From the NCBI RefSeq assembly GCF_017301635.1, contig NZ_CP071091.1, positions 1,145,001-1,209,000 on the forward strand: a stretch of DNA of 64,000 nucleotides. Direction: 5' to 3'. Shown here piece by piece: positions 29,437 through 39,000 of this stretch. Each line of letters starts with the position of its first letter. The stretch's first letter is position 1. The DNA is from Myxococcus landrumus. Its GTDB lineage: Bacteria > Myxococcota > Myxococcia > Myxococcales > Myxococcaceae. A program made the position numbers and the translations under genes. The notes below the pieces were generated by a model. That model was not told the origin of the DNA, ran no database searches, and was given only the letters and a program-made list of their open reading frames with translations.

Positions 29437-30303
29437 CTAGCGACGGGCCGAGGTCGCGGTCGCGCCCTCGAGGGTGCAGATGGCATCCGGGTGCTTGATG
29501 CGCAGCAGCAGCGCCTCCAGCACGCGGAACGGATGGTTCATCCGCGAGGCGCCCAGGTAGGCCGCCACCATGTCCATGGCCACCGCGAGGTCCATGTTCT
29601 CCCGGCCCGTGGACACCACCACGCCGGAGTCACCGCGCAGGCGGTTGGACTGATAGACGCCGTCGGAGGCCAGCTGCTTGATGGTCTCGATCTCCAGCAC
29701 GCCCGTCTTCTCGTAGATGCGGTGCAGCTGCGAGTAGAGGCGGGGAGACAGCACCACCGCGTACGGGCCGAAGTGGCCGTGCTCGTTGAGGGTGCGCGTG
29801 GCCTCGACGATGGCCTGGAAGCCGCCGCCCGCCACCGTCCAGTCGCCGAGCGGAACCGTGAGCCGGCCGTTGGCCGTCATCAGCCCTTCGTAGCCGAGCC
29901 GGGCGTCGCCGTAGAAGATGAGCTCGTCTTCCTGCTGCGCGCACAGCGCCGCGGCGCCCGCGGCGGCGGACACGTCCAGCGGCATGTTGTGCGTGCGCGC
30001 CGCCTCGATGTCCCGCCAGTGCAGCAGGAAGTCCTTGTAGATGATGGGGATGGTCTTGAACTTGCGGGCGTCGGTGAAGACCATCGCGGTCTCCTGCTCG
30101 CCGACGATGTCCACCGCGCCGGGGGACACGCCCTGGAACTCGTCATAGGGCACCGTCTGGACGCCCGCGCCCAGCGGCCCGTAGATGTCGAGGATGCGCC
30201 GGCCCACAAGTGAGCGCCGAGCCACCTGGATGACGGTTTCGTTCAGGCGCGCCCACTCTTCTTCACGGAGCGGGTTCTCGGCATGTCCAAGGAAGTCAGG
30301 CAT
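29437..30303 (-). CDS. encA: Encapsulin shell protein EncA
   Basis: A 288-residue HK97-fold shell protein that self-assembles into a protein nanocompartment. The N-terminus [20 protein letters not shown] is characteristic of family 1 encapsulins, as are [35 protein letters not shown] and the C-terminal [17 protein letters not shown]. In Myxococcus xanthus EncA shells store iron with cargo proteins EncB, EncC and EncD. GGAG precedes the ATG at 30303. The EncB-like cargo gene lies directly upstream. The regulator gene follows 23 bases after the stop. Confidence 0.95.
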   Translation of the reverse strand: MPDFLGHAENPLREEEWARLNETVIQVARRSLVGRRILDIYGPLGAGVQTVPYDEFQGVSPGAVDIVGEQETAMVFTDARKFKTIPIIYKDFLLHWRDIEAARTHNMPLDVSAAAGAAALCAQQEDELIFYGDARLGYEGLMTANGRLTVPLGDWTVAGGGFQAIVEATRTLNEHGHFGPYAVVLSPRLYSQLHRIYEKTGVLEIETIKQLASDGVYQSNRLRGDSGVVVSTGRENMDLAVAMDMVAAYLGASRMNHPFRVLEALLLRIKHPDAICTLEGATATSARR

Positions 30304-30350
30304 CGAACAGTCTCCAGAAACTCAGCAAGGAGAGGGGAGAAGAAACGGCG

Positions 30351-30827
30351 TCAACGATTGCCACCGCGCCCGCCGCCACCACGGCGCAGCGAGCCCACCG
30401 TGAGGGGGTGGGATTCCGCGGAGGGCGGGGGAGCCGGCAGGCCGTAGATGAGGCGCTGCGGGGGAAGCGAGGTGAGCGGCTCCGTCGGAGTCCGACCTGG
30501 GATGGCGGGAGGAGCCGGCACCGGGGCCGGGGGGACGTGGACCTGCGCGGGAGCGGGCGCAGCCGCGACGGCCTGCTGGAAGTGCCCTGGGGCGATGGGA
30601 CTGGCGAAGTGCGTGTCCTGGCCGGTGTCCAGCAGCCGCAGCATGTGGACCGCCTCGAAGACGTGCTCCTTCTCCTCGCTCGCCAGGTGGAGGAAGAAAG
30701 CCCTCACCTCGGGGTGGGAGGAGGCGCGAGCGAAGGACTCGTACTCGTTGATGGTCTCGAGCTCACGCGCCAACACGCGGCGGATGCGCGCCACGTCGTC
30801 CAGGTCGCTGTCCGGGGTTTCGGCCAT
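30351..30827 (-). CDS. encB: Encapsulated ferritin-like cargo protein EncB
   Basis: A 158-residue cargo protein. The N-terminal helical hairpin carries the encapsulated-ferritin signature: Y29-E30 in the first helix and E52-x-x-H55 in SEEKEH of the second. A Pro/Ala-rich flexible linker (about residues 74-125) follows, and the C-terminus carries the shell-binding peptide LTVGSLRR at 142-149, then a Gly/Arg tail. A weaker copy (PLTSL) lies near 113. It oxidises and stores iron inside the encapsulin in M. xanthus. It precedes encA by 47 bases on the same strand and is probably transcribed first. Confidence 0.92.
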   Translation of the reverse strand: MAETPDSDLDDVARIRRVLARELETINEYESFARASSHPEVRAFFLHLASEEKEHVFEAVHMLRLLDTGQDTHFASPIAPGHFQQAVAAAPAPAQVHVPPAPVPAPPAIPGRTPTEPLTSLPPQRLIYGLPAPPPSAESHPLTVGSLRRGGGGRGGNR

Positions 30828-30931
30828 TCAGGACGGACCCTCGCAATCCGCCGCAGGACCGTCAAGAGAAACAGGGCACGTCAGGTTTCCTGCTTCATGC
30901 CACTTGACGCCACGCATAGAGTCCTGCGCCC

Positions 30932-32632
30932 GTGACTGCCTCCGCGCCCGAGCCTTCTCCGCCGCCTCCCGCCGCCCCGTCTCCCCGGCCCGAGCGCGCT
31001 GGAGGGCGTGGCGCGCTGCTCGTCGCCACGGGCATCCTGGCCTCACGGCTCATGGGGCTGGTGCGCGAGCGGGTCTTCGCGCACTACCTGGGCAACGCGG
31101 ATGCGGCCGCCATCTTCAAGGCCGCGCTGCGCATCCCGAACTTCCTCCAGAACCTGTTCGGCGAGGGGGTCCTCTCCGGCTCGTTCATCCCCGTCTACGC
31201 GCAGCTCCTGGGCCGCAAGGACGCGCAGGAGGCGGACCGGGTGGCGGGCGCGGTGTTCGGCCTGCTGGCGCTGGCGACCGCGGTGCTGGTGGGCGCGGGC
31301 ATGGTGTTCACGCCATTCTTCGTGGACCTCGTCGCGCCGGGCTTCACCGGGGAGGACCACGCCCTGGCCGTCCGCGTGGTGCGCATCCTCTTTCCAGGCA
31401 CGGGCTTCCTGGTGCTGAGCGCCTGGTGTCTGGGCATCCTCAACAGCCACCGCCGCTTCCTCTTGTCCTATCTGGCGCCGGTGGTCTGGAACGGGGCCAT
31501 CATCGCCACGCTGCTGCTCGCCGGGGGGCGCTTCGTCGAGGACCAGCTCGTCGAGGTGCTGGCCTACGGCGTCGTCGCGGGCAGCTTCCTCCAGTTCGCG
31601 GTGCAGGTCCCGAGCGTGCTCCGTCTGCTGGGGCGCTTCCGGCCGTCGCTCTCCACCGCGGCGGAGCCCGTGCGCCAGGTGCTGAAGAACTTTGGCCCCG
31701 TGGTGCTGGGGCGCGGGGTGGTGCAGTTCAGCTCGTGGGTGGACACGGCCTTCGCCACGCTCATCTCCGTGCGCGCGATGTCCTCGCTCGTCTATGCGCA
31801 GACGCTCTACCTCATCCCGGTGAGCCTCTTCGGCATGGCGGTGTCGGCGGCGGAGCTGCCGGAGCTGGCCCGCGCGACGGATGGCTCGAAGGAGGAGGTC
31901 GCCGCGAAGCTGCGCCAGCGAATCGACGCGGGCGCCCGGCGCATCGCCTTCTGGGTGGTGCCCTCCGCCGCGGCCTTCCTCTTCCTCGGCGACATGGTGG
32001 CGGCGGCGCTGCTTCAGACGGGCCGCTTCGACGCGGCGGACTCGCGCTACCTCTGGTACCTGCTGATGGGCGCGTCCGTGGGGCTGGTGGCCTCCACCGT
32101 GGGCCGCCTCTACGCCTCCGCCTTCTATGCGCTGAAGGACCCGAAGACGCCCCTGCGCTTCGCCATCGTCCGCGTCGCCGTGGGGACGCTGGCCGCCTGG
32201 GGCCTGGGTCTCCACCTCCCGGAGTGGCTGGGCCTTCCCCCGCACCTGGGCGCCATGGGCCTCACCCTGTCCAGCGGGCTGGTGGCCTGGCTGGAGTCCT
32301 CGTTGTTGCGCCACAAGCTGGTGAAGCAGGTGGGGCCGGTGGGAGTGCCCCAGGGCCTGCTGCCTCGGCTGTGGTTCGCGGCTGGGGTGGGGGGGCTTGT
32401 GGCCCTGGGCGTGAAGCTGGCGCTCACCAGCACCCTGGGCCCCATGCCAGGAGTGCAAGCAGAATGGGGGGGCGGGGTCCTGTCGCCCCCGCGCCTGCAC
32501 CCCATCCTGGGGTTCCTCGCCGTGGCGATTCCCATGGGCGGCATCTATTTCGCGGTGGCCGCCGCGCTGGGGGTTCCCGAGGCGGGAGCCGTCTTCCGCA
32601 AGGTGACGAGCCGCTTGCGCAAGGCCCGCTAA
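30932..32632 (+). CDS. murJ: Lipid II flippase MurJ
   Basis: A 566-residue polytopic membrane protein of the MOP superfamily with about 14 transmembrane segments. The family motifs are seen near the N-terminus (GILASRLMGLVRERVFAHYL, DAAAIFKAALRIPNFLQNLFGEG), followed by LSGSFIPVYAQ. It exports lipid II for peptidoglycan synthesis. The N-terminal 20 residues are Pro/Ala-rich. The start is GTG 30932. It is divergent from encB, with 104 bases between starts, so the promoters lie back to back. Confidence 0.9.
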   Translation: MTASAPEPSPPPPAAPSPRPERAGGRGALLVATGILASRLMGLVRERVFAHYLGNADAAAIFKAALRIPNFLQNLFGEGVLSGSFIPVYAQLLGRKDAQEADRVAGAVFGLLALATAVLVGAGMVFTPFFVDLVAPGFTGEDHALAVRVVRILFPGTGFLVLSAWCLGILNSHRRFLLSYLAPVVWNGAIIATLLLAGGRFVEDQLVEVLAYGVVAGSFLQFAVQVPSVLRLLGRFRPSLSTAAEPVRQVLKNFGPVVLGRGVVQFSSWVDTAFATLISVRAMSSLVYAQTLYLIPVSLFGMAVSAAELPELARATDGSKEEVAAKLRQRIDAGARRIAFWVVPSAAAFLFLGDMVAAALLQTGRFDAADSRYLWYLLMGASVGLVASTVGRLYASAFYALKDPKTPLRFAIVRVAVGTLAAWGLGLHLPEWLGLPPHLGAMGLTLSSGLVAWLESSLLRHKLVKQVGPVGVPQGLLPRLWFAAGVGGLVALGVKLALTSTLGPMPGVQAEWGGGVLSPPRLHPILGFLAVAIPMGGIYFAVAAALGVPEAGAVFRKVTSRLRKAR

Positions 32633-32871
32633 GTCCGCGCCACTGCTCGGCTCCTCACGGGGCAGGCGGCGTGTGCTTGGGGGTGCAACGAGCCTCCGGA
32701 GAGGATGTCGGGGCGGGCGGGTGTCGTTATGGTCGGGGCAGTGGTGCGGACCGTGTGTTTGTCTTCGGGGCTTCCTCCGGACAGGGCACGCGTGTAGAGT
32801 GCGCCGCCTTTTTCATGAGCCTTGGCTTCACGGTAAGTCCGGGCTGACTTCGTCTCAGGAAGGTCTCCGCA

Positions 32872-34857
32872 GTGAGCGACGAGAAGAACGGTTCCAATGC
32901 TGGTGGTCCGGGCGGGATGGGCCCCAAGAAGCCGAAGGCGACTTTCGGCGACGTGATGCTCGGCATCCCCTCGGGCGGCAGCGGCCGTGGCGAGGGCGGA
33001 GGCCGTAGCGGTGGCGGCGGTCGCGGAGGCGAGCGCGGCGGTTCCGGCCAGGGCCGCGACGCGCAGCCGCGTCCCGAGGGCGGGGCTCCGCGCGAGGATC
33101 GCCGTCCCCCCCGAGGAGGCGGGGAGCGCCGGGGCGGTGGCGAGCGCCGTCCGTCCGGTCCGATGGTCGTCGTGAAGCGCGCGACGGGTGCCATCGAGAC
33201 GCGGGGGCCGGTGGGCGAGGCGCCCGCGGAGGGCACCGCGACCGCGGAGGCCACGACGGCCGCGGCGGAGGCCTCTGGCTCCGCGCCCGCGCCGCGTCTC
33301 GTGACGCCGACGCCGGCTCCGATCTCCGCGCTGTACGAGGAGGTCCAGGAGTCCGAGTCCTTCGCCGAGATGTTCGAGGCGCAGGCCAAGGAGGGTGGGA
33401 CGCCGGGCCGCCGGGGCGTGCGCCTGGGCGAGAAGGTCAAGGGCACCATCTTCCAGCTCGGCGCGGACACCGCGTTCGTGTCGCTGGAGGGCTCGTCCAA
33501 GAGCGAGGCGATGATTGAGCTTCGCGAGCTGAAGGACGACGAGGGCATCCTGCGCTTCGGCGTGGGCGACAGCCTGGAGGCGCACGTCATCGAGCTGGGC
33601 GCCAAGGGAATCGTCCTGAGCCGCGCGCTGGCCAAGGGCAGCGCGTCCATGGCGATGCTGGCCGAGGCTCGCGCGTCGGGCATGCCCGTCGAGGGCATGG
33701 TCCTGAGCGTGAACAAGGGCGGTGTCGAGGTCGCCATCGGCGACGTGCGCGCCTTCTGCCCCATCAGCCAGTTGGACCTGCGCTACGTCGAGAAGCCGGA
33801 CCAGTTCATCGGCGAGAAGCTCAAGTTCCGCGTCACCGAGGTTCGTGACCGCAACGTGGTGCTGTCGCGCCGCTCGCTGCTCGAGGACGAGCAGCGTCAG
33901 CTCGCCACCGAGACGCGCAAGAACCTGGCCGAGGGCCGCGTGGTGAAGGGCAAGGTCACCGGCGTGCGCGACTTCGGCGCGTTCGTGGACCTGGGCGGCG
34001 TCGAGGGCATGATCCCCGTCTCCGAGCTTTCGTACACGCGCGTGGGTCACCCCAGCGACGTGCTGAAGGTCGGCGATGACGTCGAGGTGGAGATTCTGCG
34101 CATGGAGGCCGCGCAGCCGAACTCGCCCGACAAGGCGAAGCAGAAGGAGCGCATCACGCTGTCCATGCGCTCGCGCCAGGAGGACCCGTTCAAGAAGGCG
34201 CTCTCCGAGATCAAGGAAGGCGACCGTCTGCAGGGCAAGGTCGTCCGGCTCCAGCAGTTCGGCGCGTTCGTGGAGCTGCGTCCGGGCGTGGATGGCCTGG
34301 TGCACATCTCCGCGCTGAGCGACCGCCGCATCGCGCACCCGCGCGACGTCGTCCAGGTGGGCGAGACCGTCTGGGTGGCCGTCGAGAAGATCGACCCGAA
34401 CGAGAAGCGCATCGGCCTGCGCCGCATCACCGAGGAAGAGGCGCAGCGTCCTCCCGAGGAGCGTCAGGCTCCCGTGGCGGCGGAGAAGGCCGCGGCTCCC
34501 TCGGCTCCGGCCGCGCCGCGTCCCAAGGTGGGCCAGGTCGTCGTGGGCAAGATCGACCGCATCGAGCCCTACGGCGTGTTCCTCGCGTTCCCGGGTGGCA
34601 AGGGCCTGCTCCCCGCGAGCGAGACGGGCACCGAGCGCGGCACCGACATGCGCAAGCACTTCGCGCTGGGCCAGGAGGTGAAGGTGGCGATTCTCGACAT
34701 CGACGCCTCCGGCAAGATTCGTCTGTCCGTCACCGCCGCGGTCCGCGCGGAGGAGCGCGCCGAGGTGGAGGCGTGGCAGAAGACGCAGCAGCCGCAGGGC
34801 GCGGGCAAGAAGGGCTTCGGCACGTTCGCCGATCTCTTCAGCAAGTCCGGCAAGTGA
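32872..34857 (+). CDS. RNA-binding protein with RG-rich N-terminus and five S1 domains
   Basis: A 661-residue protein related to ribosomal protein S1. Residues about 1-170 are low-complexity and rich in Gly, Arg and Ala ([15 protein letters not shown]), a typical disordered RNA-binding tail. Five S1 OB-fold repeats follow, beginning near 183 ([11 protein letters not shown]), 264 ([11 protein letters not shown]), 356 ([19 protein letters not shown]), 451 ([19 protein letters not shown]) and 554 ([17 protein letters not shown]). Standard S1 has six repeats and no such N-terminal tail, so this may be a paralogue rather than the main S1. The GTG start has AAGG upstream. A hairpin at 34863-34897 ends the unit. 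Confidence 0.8.
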   Translation: MSDEKNGSNAGGPGGMGPKKPKATFGDVMLGIPSGGSGRGEGGGRSGGGGRGGERGGSGQGRDAQPRPEGGAPREDRRPPRGGGERRGGGERRPSGPMVVVKRATGAIETRGPVGEAPAEGTATAEATTAAAEASGSAPAPRLVTPTPAPISALYEEVQESESFAEMFEAQAKEGGTPGRRGVRLGEKVKGTIFQLGADTAFVSLEGSSKSEAMIELRELKDDEGILRFGVGDSLEAHVIELGAKGIVLSRALAKGSASMAMLAEARASGMPVEGMVLSVNKGGVEVAIGDVRAFCPISQLDLRYVEKPDQFIGEKLKFRVTEVRDRNVVLSRRSLLEDEQRQLATETRKNLAEGRVVKGKVTGVRDFGAFVDLGGVEGMIPVSELSYTRVGHPSDVLKVGDDVEVEILRMEAAQPNSPDKAKQKERITLSMRSRQEDPFKKALSEIKEGDRLQGKVVRLQQFGAFVELRPGVDGLVHISALSDRRIAHPRDVVQVGETVWVAVEKIDPNEKRIGLRRITEEEAQRPPEERQAPVAAEKAAAPSAPAAPRPKVGQVVVGKIDRIEPYGVFLAFPGGKGLLPASETGTERGTDMRKHFALGQEVKVAILDIDASGKIRLSVTAAVRAEERAEVEAWQKTQQPQGAGKKGFGTFADLFSKSGK

Positions 34858-34862
34858 TTCAC

Positions 34863-34897
34863 CGAACTCGAGCACGTGTGCTGCGTGTTCGAGTTCG
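34863..34897 (+). terminator. Hairpin after the S1-domain gene
   Basis: CGAACTCGAGCACG (34863-34876) pairs with CGTGTTCGAGTTCG (34884-34897) over 14 positions with one G-T pair and a 7-base loop, five bases after the stop. No long T-run follows. Confidence 0.65.
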
Positions 34898-34910
34898 TCG
34901 GAAATAGATG

Positions 34911-34939
34911 TTGCACTCAAGGGCGGGGGGCGGTACTAC
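34911..34939 (+). promoter_or_regulatory. Promoter of the first initiator tRNA gene (TTGCAC-17-TACTAC)
   Basis: -35 TTGCAC at 34911-34916, 17-base GC-rich spacer, -10 TACTAC at 34934-34939, with the mature tRNA end 15 bases downstream. Confidence 0.65.
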
Positions 34940-34954
34940 CTCCCTCGCCGCTGA

Positions 34955-35028
<74 letters not shown>

Positions 35029-35037
35029 TTCAGGATG

Positions 35038-35072
35038 CCAGAGGCTCGGAGAATAGACCGCCGAGCCTCTGG
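35038..35072 (+). terminator. Hairpin between the two initiator tRNA genes
   Basis: CCAGAGGCTCGG (35038-35049) and CCGAGCCTCTGG (35061-35072) form a perfect 12-base stem with an 11-base loop, followed by TGTTTAAA. It probably terminates the first tRNA transcript. Confidence 0.7.
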
Positions 35073-35094
35073 TGTTTAAAGGCAGACAACATGA

Positions 35095-35169
<75 letters not shown>

Positions 35170-35181
35170 TGTCAAATCAAG

Positions 35182-35220
35182 ACCCCGGCTTCCAGTTTGG
35201 AAGTCGGGGTTTTGGTTTTT
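35182..35220 (+). terminator. Intrinsic terminator after the second tRNA gene
   Basis: ACCCCGGCTTCCA (35182-35194) pairs with TGGAAGTCGGGGT (35198-35210) with one G-T pair, followed by TTTGGTTTTT. Strong rho-independent form. Confidence 0.88.
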
Positions 35221-35254
35221 GGATTGCCGTATCGAAGTGCGCTAGGCCCGCCCC

Positions 35255-35650
35255 ATGAACCAGGGCGGCTGCTTCTGCGGTGCGATTCGATACGAAGTGA
35301 CGGCGCCGATGACGACGGTGACGTACTGCCACTGCTCGAAGTGCCGGAAGTGGCATGGACACGTCGGGGCCTATTCGGCGGTGGACCGCGAAGGCTTCCG
35401 GCTGACGGAGTCGCGGGGCCTCAAGTGGCACCACGTCTCCTCCTCGGCGAAGCGTGGCTTCTGCGTCGAGTGCGGGTCCAGCGTGTTCTTCGACGACAGC
35501 TCCGATGCGCAGAAGACGTCCATCTGCGTCGGCACGCTCGATGCGCCCACGGGCCTGCGTGGGAAGGCCCACATCTACGTGGGCAGCAAGAGCGACTACT
35601 ACGAGATCACCGACGACTTGCTGAAGTACGACACCTTCCCCCAGCGGTGA
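35255..35650 (+). CDS. GFA/CENP-V family zinc-binding protein
   Basis: A 131-residue protein with the conserved cysteine pattern of the GFA (glutathione-dependent formaldehyde-activating-like) family: GGCFCGAIRY at the N-terminus, CHCSKCRKWHG, and CVECGSSVFF near residue 75. These cysteines bind zinc. Named members were once thought to activate formaldehyde; for most, including this one, the function is unknown. It is monocistronic, just after the tRNA terminator, with the ATG at 35255 and no good Shine-Dalgarno. Confidence 0.85.
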   Translation: MNQGGCFCGAIRYEVTAPMTTVTYCHCSKCRKWHGHVGAYSAVDREGFRLTESRGLKWHHVSSSAKRGFCVECGSSVFFDDSSDAQKTSICVGTLDAPTGLRGKAHIYVGSKSDYYEITDDLLKYDTFPQR

Positions 35651-35693
35651 CGTGTCTCCACGCTGACTCGCGCAGGGGCCTGGTTGTCTCGAC

Positions 35694-35709
35694 ACCTGAA
35701 ATTTCAGGT
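35694..35709. promoter_or_regulatory. 16-base perfect palindrome, operator candidate
   Basis: ACCTGAAATTTCAGGT is its own reverse complement. It lies 30 bases upstream of the promoter-like block of the M36 protease gene, a position suited to an activator or repressor site. Confidence 0.45.
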
Positions 35710-35739
35710 AGGTCCGCCAGGACTGGAAATGCGCCTGTA

Positions 35740-35768
35740 TTGATTTCAAGTTGCTGATTTTATTTAGG
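35740..35768 (+). promoter_or_regulatory. Promoter-like AT-rich block upstream of the M36 protease
   Basis: TTGATT (35740-35745), 17-base spacer, TTTAGG (35763-35768) in the most AT-rich stretch of the area. The -10 is weak. Confidence 0.35.
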
Positions 35769-36001
35769 GTTTTCGTGGGCCAGGTCTCTTGTGTCCACGG
35801 AATTATCGCGCGAGCCCAGAAAAATCAGGAAGGTCGCCTTTCAACCTACATCCGTGAAGGGCCTAATCTCCGAATCAGGTGAACAACTGTCACCGAGTAG
35901 TCATTCGGAGAAGCCCCGAACTTCCGGCAAGGGGTCGGAACCGACGTCTGGGGTCCTCCGGGTGCCTCCTACCCCGCGCATTCCCATGGGAGCTCCCCCA
36001 C

Positions 36002-39000
36002 GTGAGAAGGTTGGTTGCCAAGCTGTCAGGCATGGCGCTGGTGCTTTCGGGTACCGGCTCCATGGCTCGGACACTTCCGAACTACGACGCATATCTGGAG
36101 GCGATGCCCACGGCCCGTACGTCCCTGAGCCGCCTCAAGCCCCAGGACGCGGACACGCAAGTGGGCGTCACGCATCGGGACGCGCTGACGGGCGCGCCTC
36201 GCTTCGTGTGGGCGCAAGGCAAGGGCGGCGGCGACTCCCAGGCGAAGCTGCGCCCGCAGTACGCAGGCATGGCGCCCGCGACGGCCGCGCTGACGCAGCT
36301 CAATGACTACTCGGACCTGTATGGGGTCCCGTCGTTCGAGGCGGCGGGGGCTCGAGTCTCCGCGGTGCGCGAGCTGTCCCAGGGCGTCAAGGTCGTCACG
36401 GTGGCGCAGGAGGTCGCGGGCATCGAGGTGTTCCGCCACAACCTCAAGCTGCTGATGAACAAGGCCAACGAGGTGGTGACCATCTCGGGCTCCTTGTCGC
36501 CGCATGTGGCGTCGGCGACGGCCAGCGAGAAGCTCCGGTTCACGCTGCCGGCCACTTCCGCCATTGCCCTGGCCTACGAGGACCTCACCGGGAAGTCGCT
36601 CGATGGCAGCCTGCTGACGGGCGTGAAGCGCGCGAAGAAGGACGGGCGCTACTCGCACTTCGACCTGGCGATGTATGCGCGGCCGTTGGAGGAGGGGCTG
36701 GTCGCTCCCGCGCGCTCCAAGCAGATCTACTACGTGCTTCGGGACGCGTTGATCCCCGCGTACTACCTGGAGCTGGAGACGGGCCGGGAGGACAGCGTCG
36801 AGTCGGATACCTACTCGTACGTCATCTCCGCGCAGGATGGCCGGGTGCTGTCGCGCAAGAACCTGCGCGAGGACGCGGCCTTCAGCTATCGCGTCTTCGC
36901 CGACGCCACGTCCCCCTTCACGCCGCATGACGGCCCCGCGGGCACCAACGCCACGCCGCATCCCGACGGCACGCCCACGGTCTTCTTCCCCGCGTTCGTC
37001 GCGCCGTCCCTGGTCACCTTGCAGAACGCGCCGTTCAGCCAGAACGACCCCTGGTTGTCCGCGGGCGCCACGGTGACCTCCGGCAACAACGTGGACGCGT
37101 ACGCGGACCTCGCGACTCCGAACGGCTACGGCGCCGGAGACCTCCGGCCCACCGTCACCGCGCCGGGAGTGTTCGACCGGACGATGCAGTTCGACATCGC
37201 GCCGAACGCCAACGCCGAGCAGATCGCCGCGGCGACCACCAGCTTGTTCTTCGTGAACAACTGGCTGCATGACTGGTTCTACGACTCTGGCTTCGACGAG
37301 CTCGCGGGCAATGCGCAGGTCGACAACTACGGGCGGGGAGGGGAGGGGGGAGACCCGGTCATCGCGCAGGCCCAGGACTACGGCGGTGTGAACAACGCCA
37401 ACATGTCCACTCCGGCGGATGGTGCCTCGCCGCAGATGCAGATGTACCTCTTCAACGGGGTGCGCCATGCCGTGTTGACGGTGAATGCGCCTGCCACTGT
37501 CGCGGGAGACATCGCGCCGGGCGTCGCGTATCAGCTCGGTCCCCAGACGTTCGACACCACGGGAGACGTGGTCATCGCGCAGGACCCCGCGAATCCGGCG
37601 GGACCGCTCTCCACGGATGCGTGCTCTCCGCTGACCAACGCCGCGGAGGTGAACGGGAAGATTGCCTTCGTCGACGTGGGCACCTGCACCCAGCTCGTGA
37701 AGATCACCAACGCACAGGCCGCTGGCGCCGCGGGTGTCCTCTTCGCCAGTGACGTGTCCGACTATCGGGCGAACATCTCCGGGACGTCAGCCGCCATCAC
37801 CATCCCTTCGATGCGTGTCACGCGGGCCGAAGGCAATCGGATTCGCAACGCCGAGGGCCTGAACGTGCGGATGTTCCGGGAGCCGACCCTCCAGCAGGAC
37901 GGCACCATCGACAACATCATCGTCGCGCACGAGTGGGGCCACTACATGAGCAACCGCCTCATCCAGGATGCGGCGGGCCTCGTCAACAACCAGGGACGCG
38001 CCATGGGCGAGGGCTGGGCGGACTTCACCGCCTTGCTGATGGTGACTCGCCCGGAGGACATCCAGGTCCCCTCGAACGCGAACTGGAATGGCGCGTACGG
38101 CGCGGCGGAGTACGCCACGCGCGGCAACTCGCCCGCGAGCGCCTTCTTCGGCATCCGCCGGGTGACGTACTCGTCGGACATGGCGAAGAACGCGCTGACG
38201 TTCCGCCACATCGCGGACTCGTCCGCCTTGCCGACGACCGCGCCCACGATTCCCGGCAGCCCCAACTCGCAGGTCCACAACTCGGGCGAGGTGTGGGCGA
38301 CGATGCTCTGGGAGGTCTATACGTCGCTGCTGCGCGCGCATCCGTTCGAGGAGGCGCAGGCGCGCATGAAGCGCTACCTGACGCTGGGCTACATGCAGAC
38401 GCCCTACGCGCCGACCTACCTGGAAGCGCGTGACGCCATCCTCGCGGGTGCGTACGTCAACGACCCCGAGGATGCCCAACGCATCTGGGCGGCCTTCGCC
38501 AAGCGCGGCGCCGGTGTCGACGCCGTGGCGCCTCCCTCCAGCTCCCGGAACCACGAAGGCGTGGTGGAGAGCTTCCGCCTGGGTGCCTCGCTGCGGATGG
38601 TGTCCGCGATTCTCGCCGATGACCTGCCGACCGGCTCGTGTGACCGGGATGGTGTCCTCGACAATGGGGAGACGGGCCGCATCATCATCACGATGACCAA
38701 CATCGGCTCGGCGTCCGCGCGTGATGCTTCCGCGACGGTGACGTCCCGGACGCGCGGTGTCTCCATCGGCAACGGGGGCGCGGTGCGCTTCCCGGAGATT
38801 CCTCCCTTCGGAGAGGTGACGGTCGCCATTCCGGTGAGCCTGTCGGGGGCCGCGCCGTCCACGACGGCGGAGTTCATCCTGGCCTTCCGCGACGAGCACC
38901 AGGCCACGCCGGGCGACGTGATTGAGACCCTGTATGCGATGACGAACCAGGACGAGGCGCCCGGCACCACGAAGGTCGAGACCGTCCAGTCCAACATCGC

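Larger units (their letters stand above)
35651..36001. other. Regulatory region upstream of the M36 protease gene
   Basis: About 350 bases with no supported gene. It contains a 16-base palindrome (35694-35709), an AT-rich promoter-like block (35740-35768), and then a leader of roughly 225 bases before the GTG start. Confidence 0.5.

Noticed and set aside
30828-30931. Possible sigma-54 promoter upstream of encB (TGGCATGAAGCAGG on the minus strand)
   Set aside because: The -24-like GG is present, but the GC of the -12 element is missing at the required distance, so the match fails despite the tempting NtrC-type neighbour.
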